Origin: an uncultured Veillonella sp. | Lineage (GTDB): Bacteria > Bacillota > Negativicutes > Veillonellales > Veillonellaceae | Assembly (NCBI GenBank): GCA_937930265.1 | Contig: CALGLI010000241.1 | Coordinates: 1 to 20,505, forward strand | Direction of reading: 5' to 3' | Length of the DNA stretch: 20,505 bases | Translations under genes and position numbers: made by a program | In this document: positions 14,257-20,505 of the stretch, in pieces | Layout: each line of letters starts with the position of its first letter | Numbering within the stretch: position 1 is the first letter of the stretch | The notes under the pieces: model-generated | The model's input: the letters and a program-made list of their open reading frames with translations, nothing else | What the model was told of the DNA's origin: nothing | Databases searched by the model: none

Positions 14257-15231
14257 CTATTTTTCTTGTAGCCAACGTGCCACTTCCAAGGCATGATACG
14301 TAATAATCATCTTCGCTCCAGCACGTTTCATGGATAGCAATGTTTCTAAGGTAATGCGTTTTTCGTCCACAAGACCTGCAGCCGCTGCCATTTTAATCAT
14401 GGCATACTCACCGCTCACATTGTACACTGCTAGTGGGCAATCGAAGTTATCTCGCACTTCACGAACGATATCCAAATAGGATAGAGCCGGCTTAATCATG
14501 ATGATGTCCGCCCCTTCGATGATATCTTGCTCCACTTCACGCAAGGCCTCTAAACGGTTCGCCTCGTCCATTTGGTATCCTTTACGGTCTCCAAATCCCG
14601 GTGCAGAATGGACTGCATCACGGAATGGTCCATAATAGGCGGATGCATATTTCGCAGCATAACTCATGATGGATACATGACTGAATCCCTCTGCATCTAA
14701 AGCTTCACGAATCGCAGCGATACGTCCGTCCATCATATCCGATGGCGCCACCATGTGAGCACCGGCTTTCGCATGGCTCACTGCCACATTACACAACAAT
14801 GGCAAGGTAGCATCATTGATCACTTCATGATGTTCCACATGACCACAATGGCCGGTGGATGTGTATTGGCATAAGCATACATCAGAGATAACAATCAAGT
14901 CTGGCACTTCTTTGCGGATAGCCATAATCGCTTGTTGCACCGGTTGCTCCATATCCCATGCCGAAGAACCATCTTCATCTTTGTAGCTAGGAATACCGAA
15001 AATTTCAACGCCCTTGATGCCTAGGTCATAGGCCTCTTTTGCCAATTTTACAGCTTCGTCCACGGACACATGGTATTGCCCTGGCAAAGAAGAAATTTCT
15101 TCTTTCACAGCTGTGCCTGGCACGATAAATATAGGGTAGATTAAATCGTCTACTTGTAATGTTGTTTCACGAACCAACGCGCGCATGGCTGGGTTGATGC
15201 GCAATCGTCTTGGTCGATTTCGTAATTCCAT
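14257..15231 (-). CDS. hemB: Delta-aminolevulinic acid dehydratase (porphobilinogen synthase)
   Basis: This 324-residue enzyme condenses two 5-aminolevulinate molecules to porphobilinogen. The substrate-binding lysines are Lys194 (YAAKYASAYYGPFRDA) and Lys247 (IMIKPALSYLD). Cys119, Cys121 and Cys129 (DVCLCQYTSTGHCGH) form the catalytic zinc site, so this is the zinc-dependent type, in contrast to the Asp-rich magnesium type. Length is normal. AGAGG precedes the ATG by about 6 nt, and 13 bp separate it from the cobA-hemD stop. Confidence 0.97.
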   Translation of the reverse strand: MELRNRPRRLRINPAMRALVRETTLQVDDLIYPIFIVPGTAVKEEISSLPGQYHVSVDEAVKLAKEAYDLGIKGVEIFGIPSYKDEDGSSAWDMEQPVQQAIMAIRKEVPDLIVISDVCLCQYTSTGHCGHVEHHEVINDATLPLLCNVAVSHAKAGAHMVAPSDMMDGRIAAIREALDAEGFSHVSIMSYAAKYASAYYGPFRDAVHSAPGFGDRKGYQMDEANRLEALREVEQDIIEGADIIMIKPALSYLDIVREVRDNFDCPLAVYNVSGEYAMIKMAAAAGLVDEKRITLETLLSMKRAGAKMIITYHALEVARWLQEK

Positions 15232-15244
15232 ATTGTGCCTCTTT

Positions 15245-16780
15245 CTATTTGCAATCGTTCAAGATTAAATCCACCATCGCAGGGATTGTGAAAGTTTCCC
15301 CAATTAAATCTGGTTGAACCCCTTCTTCTACGCAGGTAGCACCTGTAATCGGTCCAATGCAAACGACCTTCGTATTGCCTAACAAGCTCACCGCATCAGC
15401 GCCAAGTATATCTTTTGTATTCGTCACCGTAGAAGAACTTGTGAACGTAATGTAATCGACTTCGCCTGCACGTAAGGCTTCTTCTAAATATTCTTTATGG
15501 GACGTATCTTGTACCGTTTCATACAAACGCAATACCGTTACGTCGCATCCCGCCTGTGAAAGTCCTTTGTAAATCACATCGCGCGCCACTTTTGGTTGTA
15601 CCAATACAAAGCGTAAATCACTTAACGTTCGCTCTGGCCATACACGATCTTGTTCAGCAGTTATGGTTTCTACCACAGATTCGGCTTGGTAATTCGGTGG
15701 CACGATGTCCGCACGAATGCCTCGGTCTAATAAGGATTTTGCTGTGGCACTGCCGATGGCACATACTTTCATAGATCCTAAGGCACGGCTGTCGAGTCCA
15801 CGGTCTAGTAAGCCATCAAAGAAGAACCGCACTCCTTCAGCAGAAGTGAAAATCAGTCCATCGTAAGAAGATAAACTATCGTATGCCACATCCATTTCCT
15901 CTGTACGAGGTAATGCCTGCGTTTTGATGGCAGATGCTTCGATGACATGGGCACCTAATTCTAGTAAACGCTCTGACAAAGCACTCGCTTTACTACGAGC
16001 TCGTGTGACCACGATGGTTTTACCAAATAATGGTTTATTATCGAACCAACGCAATCGCTCCCGCAAAGATACTACTTCCCCAACAATAACGATGGCTGGC
16101 GCTTTCAATTGTGCTTTCTCTACATCTTCTACTACATGTTCCAATGTAGATACCACCGTTTCTTGGATTGGTTTTGTGCCCCAACGGATGACCGCCACTG
16201 GCGTTTCCTTTGGACGACCGTATTTGATTAAATTATTAGCAATGCTTGGCAAATTGGAGATACCCATCACAAAAGAAATGGTATCTACAGATTTGGCTAA
16301 GCCTTCCCAGTTCATTCCAGACTCTGGTTTTGTAGGATCTTCGTGACCAGTAACGATAGCAAAGGAAGTAGCCATAGCACGCTGTGTAACAGGAATCCCT
16401 GCATAGGCTGGTGCCGAAATACCAGAAGTAATACCTGGTACAAATTCAAATGGCACGCCCGCTTCTACCAAAGCCAACGCTTCTTCACCACCACGACCAA
16501 ATACTAATGGGTCCCCACCTTTTAGACGAGCCACTACTTTACCCTCTAGCCCGCATTTCACGAGAAGTTCGTTGATTTCCCATTGGTGCATGGTGTGATT
16601 ATTACTTTTCTTACCAGCATAAATAATCTCTGCTTTTTCTTTTGCATAGGACAAGAAATGCGCATCTGCTAAATAGTCATATACGATAACATCTGCTTTT
16701 TCAATACATTCCTTCCCTTTCAGAGTGATTAATTTATGATCGCCCGGTCCGGCACCAATTAAATATACAATGCCTGTCAT
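15245..16780 (-). CDS. cobA-hemD: Fused uroporphyrinogen-III C-methyltransferase / uroporphyrinogen-III synthase
   Basis: This 511-residue protein has two enzymes in one chain. Residues 1 to about 245 are SUMT (CobA): VYLIGAGPGDHKLITLKG at the start, VARLKGGDPLVFGRGGEE and the GITSGISAPAYAGIPVTQR block bind S-adenosylmethionine and substrate, giving precorrin-2. Residues from about 255 (LFGKTIVVTRAR) to the end are HemD, which cyclises hydroxymethylbilane to uroporphyrinogen III; FTSSSTV near residue 433 is typical. The fusion is known in clostridia and Negativicutes. Having both activities in one chain would pass uroporphyrinogen III straight to the siroheme/cobalamin branch. The ATG overlaps the hemC stop as ATGA, with AGGAG 8 nt upstream. 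Confidence 0.96.
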   Translation of the reverse strand: MTGIVYLIGAGPGDHKLITLKGKECIEKADVIVYDYLADAHFLSYAKEKAEIIYAGKKSNNHTMHQWEINELLVKCGLEGKVVARLKGGDPLVFGRGGEEALALVEAGVPFEFVPGITSGISAPAYAGIPVTQRAMATSFAIVTGHEDPTKPESGMNWEGLAKSVDTISFVMGISNLPSIANNLIKYGRPKETPVAVIRWGTKPIQETVVSTLEHVVEDVEKAQLKAPAIVIVGEVVSLRERLRWFDNKPLFGKTIVVTRARSKASALSERLLELGAHVIEASAIKTQALPRTEEMDVAYDSLSSYDGLIFTSAEGVRFFFDGLLDRGLDSRALGSMKVCAIGSATAKSLLDRGIRADIVPPNYQAESVVETITAEQDRVWPERTLSDLRFVLVQPKVARDVIYKGLSQAGCDVTVLRLYETVQDTSHKEYLEEALRAGEVDYITFTSSSTVTNTKDILGADAVSLLGNTKVVCIGPITGATCVEEGVQPDLIGETFTIPAMVDLILNDCK

Positions 16781-17715
16781 TTCAATACTCCTCTTTCTAC
16801 TAAATCGTCTATGATGACTTTGCCCCCTTCTTCATAGAGAGCTTTCGCCAAATTACGACCTAACATATCTGCTTTTTCTTTCGGTCCCGACAATTCCCCT
16901 TCAAAGCAATTTTTTCCATCCAAAGAGGCAATGATTGCTTTCAGCGTTAATTGTCCTTTATAAATCGTCCCATGCACGCCCATCGGCACTTGGCAACCGC
17001 CCTCTAATTGGCGAAGGAAACTGCGTTCCCCACGGGTCGCCCACATGGTGTTTTCATCGTGTAGTACCTCTAACATCGCTAGCATGTCCGCATCATCCTT
17101 GCGACACTCGATGCCGAGCGCCCCTTGCCCTACAGCAGGGATGATTTCATCACTCGTAAAAGTCTGAGTAATAACAGATTCCAAGCCCAATCGTTTTAAA
17201 CCTGCCTCAGCTAGTACGATAGCATCGAAGTTTTCTGTTTCTAATTTGTTCAAACGTGTTTGCACATTCCCACGAAGGACAGAGATTTTCAAATCTGGAC
17301 GGCGATTCAACAATTGTGCTTGACGACGCAAGCTACTCGTACCCACCTTAGCTCCCTGTGGTAATTGATCCAATGTTTTGTACTTTGGAGATACTAAGGC
17401 ATCGCAAGGTGTTTCTCGTTCTGTGATGGCCCCTAGCACTAAATCCTCGGGCAATTCCGTAGGCATATCTTTCAAGCTGTGCACTGCTAAATCGATGCTA
17501 CCATCCCGCATCGATGCCTCTAGTTCTTCCGTAAATAATCCTTTCCCACCGATTTCAGCCAATGGTTTTTCTAAAATACGATCACCTTTTGTACTGTGAT
17601 GTACTAACTCTATCTTGCACTGTGGGTAATGTTTGCGCAACGTATTCGCTACATGATTAGCTTGCCATAAAGCAAGGGCACTACTACGGGTGCCTATACG
17701 AATTGTGTCTCTCAT
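16777..17715 (-). CDS. hemC: Porphobilinogen deaminase (hydroxymethylbilane synthase)
   Basis: This 312-residue cytoplasmic enzyme polymerises four porphobilinogens into hydroxymethylbilane. IRIGTRSSALALWQA at the start is the family signature, HSLKDMP (79-85) contains the catalytic Asp83, and Cys241 in LEGGCQVPMG anchors the dipyrromethane cofactor. Length is normal. Its ATG overlaps the hemA stop by ATGA, and its own TGA overlaps the cobA-hemD start in the same way, so all three are translationally coupled. GGAGG lies 11 nt upstream, within the hemA tail. Confidence 0.97.
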   Translation of the reverse strand: MRDTIRIGTRSSALALWQANHVANTLRKHYPQCKIELVHHSTKGDRILEKPLAEIGGKGLFTEELEASMRDGSIDLAVHSLKDMPTELPEDLVLGAITERETPCDALVSPKYKTLDQLPQGAKVGTSSLRRQAQLLNRRPDLKISVLRGNVQTRLNKLETENFDAIVLAEAGLKRLGLESVITQTFTSDEIIPAVGQGALGIECRKDDADMLAMLEVLHDENTMWATRGERSFLRQLEGGCQVPMGVHGTIYKGQLTLKAIIASLDGKNCFEGELSGPKEKADMLGRNLAKALYEEGGKVIIDDLVERGVLK

Positions 17716-18998
17716 AGTGTGTCATCCTCCACTTCCAAAGCAAACATATCTTGGAATAATTTCCAATAATCTCGCTCTTTTTCTTTGCCTGCTACTTCAC
17801 CAAAATGAATCATTGGGTCACGCAACAATTTACGCACCAACATGCGAGACATATTGCTAATAATCTTCCTCTCCTGCTCTGTGGCATTCGGCAATTTCGC
17901 CATAGCACGGTGCACTTCCCGTTTTCGAATAGCTTCTGCTTTTTCGCTGAGCAAGACCATAATAGGACGAACCGATAAATATCGTAATTTCTCTTCGATT
18001 TCTTGTAGCGCTTCTTCAAGGATTGGTTCTGCTTTGCGCGCTTCCTCTTCCCGTTGGTGCTTATTCGCTTCCACTACACTTTCCAAAGCATCAATGTTAA
18101 ATAAGTACACCCCTGGAATGTCGGACACATCTGGATTGATATCACGAGGTACGGCAATGTCGATCATGACGATCGGTTTACCCTCTCGGCTATCCATGAT
18201 TTCTTCCGCTTCTTCTCGCTCGATTACGTAATGCGGTGCACCCGTGGATGTGATGATAATATCTGCGGTTTTAGCTTCCTCTACAAAATGGTCAAAGGCC
18301 ACCGCTTTACCATTAAATTGCGTTGCCAATTCTTCTGCTGTTGAAAGCGTACGGTTGGACACAAAAATACTCTTTACCCCTTTAGCTTGTAAATGACGAG
18401 CTGTGAGCTCACTCATTTGACCGGCCCCCAGGATAAGCACCTTCGCATCAGCCATGGGGATATCTAAGCTATCTTCCGCTAAATTTACCGCTGTATAGCT
18501 GACGGATACAGGTGTATTTGCAATACCTGTCATAGTCCGTACTCGCTTGCCCACAGCGATGGCTTTTTGGAAAATAATATTAAATACCGACGCCGTTAAT
18601 CCCTTGCTATAGGAAGAAATATAAGCCATCTTTAATTGACTCAAAATTTGACCTTCCCCTAACACAAGAGAGTCCAAACTCGATGCCACTCTAAATAAAT
18701 GTGACATACAAGCAGTTCCCTCATAGAGGAAGAACCATTTCTCATCTACGTCTACACTGTCTTCACCTTTCAGATGAAGTAATAAACGTATCATATATTC
18801 TTTTACATTCTCTACATCATCAAGGACGACATAGAGTTCAGTGCGGTTGCACGTCGATAAGAGGACACATTCCTCTACTTCTTCATGGGCGTAGATATGA
18901 TCCATAGCGTGGTCTAGTGCTTCTTTGGAAAATGAAAATTTTTCACGCACTTCCACCGGAGCACTTCTATGATTCAGCCCTAATACGACTAATTGCAT
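17712..18998 (-). CDS. hemA: Glutamyl-tRNA reductase
   Basis: This 428-residue NADPH-dependent enzyme reduces glutamyl-tRNA to glutamate-1-semialdehyde, the first committed step of the C5 pathway. Family features are GLNHRSAPVEVREKF (7-21), the catalytic Cys50 in LSTCNRTELY, SLVLGEGQILSQ, and the Rossmann motif VLILGAGQMSELTARHL. A C-terminal helical dimerisation region follows. AAGGAG lies about 10 nt before the ATG. The start lies inside the end of sirC (32-nt overlap), indicating coupling. No N-terminal KK-type degradation tag of the enterobacterial kind is visible. Confidence 0.97.
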   Translation of the reverse strand: MQLVVLGLNHRSAPVEVREKFSFSKEALDHAMDHIYAHEEVEECVLLSTCNRTELYVVLDDVENVKEYMIRLLLHLKGEDSVDVDEKWFFLYEGTACMSHLFRVASSLDSLVLGEGQILSQLKMAYISSYSKGLTASVFNIIFQKAIAVGKRVRTMTGIANTPVSVSYTAVNLAEDSLDIPMADAKVLILGAGQMSELTARHLQAKGVKSIFVSNRTLSTAEELATQFNGKAVAFDHFVEEAKTADIIITSTGAPHYVIEREEAEEIMDSREGKPIVMIDIAVPRDINPDVSDIPGVYLFNIDALESVVEANKHQREEEARKAEPILEEALQEIEEKLRYLSVRPIMVLLSEKAEAIRKREVHRAMAKLPNATEQERKIISNMSRMLVRKLLRDPMIHFGEVAGKEKERDYWKLFQDMFALEVEDDTL

Positions 18999-19602
18999 GT
19001 ATAATATTCTCCTTCACCGAGTCTCCTTGACCCTCTAATACTTTTATAAACTCCGATTCTCCTAAATTTGTACGCCAGAACTGTTCTCGCTCCTTTGGCG
19101 TTTGTAGTAACTGTTGTAATTCCTGTCTCCATAGACGAATCTGAGGTAGCCACTCAGCTAATACAGCATATCTTTTTTCTATATCTTGGCGGAGTAAACG
19201 ACTCACTCGTGGGCTCACTTGATTTGTAAAAATAGAAATTTCTAAATCACCCATCGTTGTAGCACTGCCAAATATCCAGTTGGAATCATCTTTCACATCG
19301 GCGCGATTAATGAAAGCCTGTACCCCTTGGGCATCTTCCATGACCTGTGCATTGACAATAGGGTTATCCGTAGCAATGATAACAAATTGTTGACCTACCA
19401 TATATTCTGACCGGTAGGATCCCTCGATCCATTGCAACTGGTCTTGTGCATGATAGGTAGCAATGTCCGGTAGTACCGCAGGGCTTACCACTAGAATCTG
19501 AGCCTCTTCCTGTATTAACTTTTGAATACGCCGTAAAGCCACTTCGCCTCCGCCCACAACGAGGCAAGGTCTACCTGTCAGTGAAAGTCCAACTGTGATC
19601 AT
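18967..19602 (-). CDS. Precorrin-2 dehydrogenase / sirohydrochlorin ferrochelatase (Met8/CysG N-domain type)
   Basis: This 211-residue protein oxidises precorrin-2 to sirohydrochlorin with NAD+ and may insert iron to make siroheme. The N-terminal Rossmann motif is CLVVGGGEVALRRIQKL (13-29). Asp102 (INRADVKDD) matches the key Asp of CysG/Met8, and the block SIFTNQVSPRVSRLLRQDIE is the family's second-domain signature. The start is the ATG at 19602 with AAGGA about 8 nt upstream; an in-frame extension to 19719 would run through the divIVA terminator and the divIVA 3' end and is rejected. It is the first gene of the tetrapyrrole operon and overlaps hemA by 32 nt. The usual names are sirC, cysG-N or ylnF; whether it has chelatase activity cannot be told from sequence. 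Confidence 0.92.
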   Translation of the reverse strand: MITVGLSLTGRPCLVVGGGEVALRRIQKLIQEEAQILVVSPAVLPDIATYHAQDQLQWIEGSYRSEYMVGQQFVIIATDNPIVNAQVMEDAQGVQAFINRADVKDDSNWIFGSATTMGDLEISIFTNQVSPRVSRLLRQDIEKRYAVLAEWLPQIRLWRQELQQLLQTPKEREQFWRTNLGESEFIKVLEGQGDSVKENIIHAISRIRAES

Positions 19603-19632
19603 GCTACTATCCTTATATGTCTCTACAATGGC

Positions 19633-19660
19633 AAAAACGGCTTGAATACTCAAGCCGAAA
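19633..19660 (-). terminator. Rho-independent terminator after divIVA
   Basis: CGGCTTGA (19650-19657 read on the minus strand) pairs perfectly with TCAAGCCG (19638-19645) around a 4-nt loop, followed by TTTTTG. It begins about 10 bp past the divIVA stop and ends about 30 bp before the sirC ATG. Confidence 0.82.
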
Positions 19661-19666
19661 TTCACC

Positions 19667-20146
19667 TTATGCTTCTGTTTCAGTCTGTACAGGTGTGATT
19701 TCCTGTAAAGCAATACCATCTAATAATTGTAGTTGCGCTGTTAAAATTGATTCTACTTTTGCACGGAATACGGCCATTTCATTGGCAATGGTAGCATATT
19801 TAGCTTCTGCTTCTCGCAACGCACGATTAGCATCTTCTAAGATTAATTTACGTTGTTGCTCCGCATTTTGTAGAATCAAATCCGCTTCTTTGCGAGCTGC
19901 TTCTTTTACGTTTTCACCGGTTTCTTGAGCCAGTACCAATGTATTGCGCATCGTTTCTTCCGTTGATTCATATTGATTCAAACGTTTTTCCATTTGCTCT
20001 ACTTTATCAGTCATTTCGCGATTTTCGCGATACAAGATTTCATAGGCTTGTACCACTTCATTCAAGAACTCGTTTACTTCATCGCAGTCAAAGCCACGAA
20101 TGCTTTTTCCAAACTCCTTATTATGAATATCCATTGGTGTTAACAT
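19667..20146 (-). CDS. divIVA: DivIVA family cell-division / polarity protein
   Basis: This 159-residue protein has the DivIVA N-domain: LTPMDIHNKEFGKSIRGFDCDEVNEFL (about 2-28), where FGKSIRGFD corresponds to the membrane-binding lipid-insertion loop. A long coiled coil follows (about 30-135), rich in Glu, Lys, Ala and Arg. The protein binds curved membrane at septa and poles and positions division or envelope proteins. AAGGAGG lies 8 nt before the ATG. It sits 13 bp downstream of ylmH, the usual order at the end of the ylm cluster in Firmicutes, and it ends in its own terminator. Confidence 0.96.
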   Translation of the reverse strand: MLTPMDIHNKEFGKSIRGFDCDEVNEFLNEVVQAYEILYRENREMTDKVEQMEKRLNQYESTEETMRNTLVLAQETGENVKEAARKEADLILQNAEQQRKLILEDANRALREAEAKYATIANEMAVFRAKVESILTAQLQLLDGIALQEITPVQTETEA

Positions 20147-20159
20147 AGGATCAGCCTCC

Positions 20160-20505
20160 TTACATAAATCGTTTTAGATGTACTCCAATACGCCCTTTTT
20201 TAGACGTTCCAGTAATACTTTCTATTTGCATACGACCTCTGCCACGAAGAGAGATAACATCTCCTTCTTTCACTTCTTGCGCTGGTCCTTTCGCAGGTTG
20301 CCAATTCACTTGTACCAATCCTGCTTTTATCGCTTCTACTACTTTTGTACGAGATGTACTAAAACCAGAAGAGGCGATAGAATCCAATCGCATAGATGCC
20401 ACTGTGGTCCGCACTTCTTTTATTTTTTCTTCTTTCGGTTGTAATTCACTCAATTCCATCCGAGATACTGTCACTGTTACCATAGCAATTTTTGTAAAAT
20501 TTTGG
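20160..20505 (-). CDS. ylmH: YlmH-type S4-domain RNA-binding protein, C-terminal part (cut by window edge)
   Basis: The frame stays open to the end of the window, so the ATG at 20483 is internal and the true start lies beyond 20505. The visible 115 or so residues contain the S4 RNA-binding domain: MRLDSIASSGFSTSRTKVVEAIKAGLVQVNW, then EVKEGDVISLRGRGRMQIESI and the basic tail KKGRIGVHLKRFM. Full YlmH is about 250 residues, so roughly the last 45% is present. In B. subtilis YlmH is linked to cell division by gene order and to rescue of stalled ribosomes by its S4 domain. It lies 13 bp before divIVA, consistent with an ylm-divIVA operon. Confidence 0.92.
   Translation of the reverse strand, partial: QNFTKIAMVTVTVSRMELSELQPKEEKIKEVRTTVASMRLDSIASSGFSTSRTKVVEAIKAGLVQVNWQPAKGPAQEVKEGDVISLRGRGRMQIESITGTSKKGRIGVHLKRFM

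Noticed and set aside
19602..19640. Cobalamin riboswitch or other aptamer before the hem operon
   Set aside because: The gap is only about 30 nt; there is no room for one and no B12-box sequence was seen.
19603..19719. 39-codon N-terminal extension of the precorrin-2 dehydrogenase
   Set aside because: It runs through the divIVA terminator and the divIVA coding end, and is not part of the family domain, which starts at MITVGLSLTG.

Overview
This 20.5 kb window looks like chromosomal DNA from a diderm Firmicute of the Negativicutes, most probably Veillonella or a close relative. This is inferred from gene content; no search was run. It combines Firmicute traits (a T-box-controlled ileS, DivIVA, YlmH, a fused cobA-hemD, AGGAGG-type ribosome binding sites) with an outer-membrane trait, a classical type Va autotransporter with a C-terminal beta-barrel ending in Trp.

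Layout. Positions 1-1683 (minus) hold the first 561 codons of rpoB, with a full-consensus promoter (TTGACA, 17 bp, TATAAT) and a structured leader of about 200 nt. Upstream of it on the same strand are a small 2[4Fe-4S] ferredoxin and a 1051-residue autotransporter. The autotransporter promoter carries a run of eight G between -35 and -10, which suggests phase variation. Next come a nicotinamidase-like cysteine hydrolase and ileS, the latter behind a complete T-box riboswitch with an AUC specifier. From 9580 the plus strand carries a two-gene accessory block: a small AT-rich gene for a signal-peptide-bearing Suppressor-of-fused (SUFU) domain protein, and, one base after its stop, an MFS efflux transporter, ended by a strong terminator. 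A 3-mercaptopyruvate sulfurtransferase (minus) follows.

Positions 12940-19602 (minus) form a tight tetrapyrrole operon in the order sirC-hemA-hemC-cobA/hemD-hemB-hemL, with 4-nt ATGA overlaps and a 32-nt overlap. It contains all steps from glutamyl-tRNA to uroporphyrinogen III, precorrin-2 and sirohydrochlorin/siroheme. No later protoheme gene (hemE onward) is present, so the operon seems aimed at siroheme and/or cobalamin. Upstream of it are divIVA and the C-terminal S4 domain of ylmH, cut by the window edge.

Most of the window is housekeeping. The parts that merit a second look are the poly-G promoter and its nearby inverted repeat, the apparently exported SUFU protein joined to an efflux pump, the independent structured rpoB leader, and the terminator directly before sirC that leaves little room for a promoter. 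I found no CRISPR array, tRNA, rRNA, insertion sequence or integrase.
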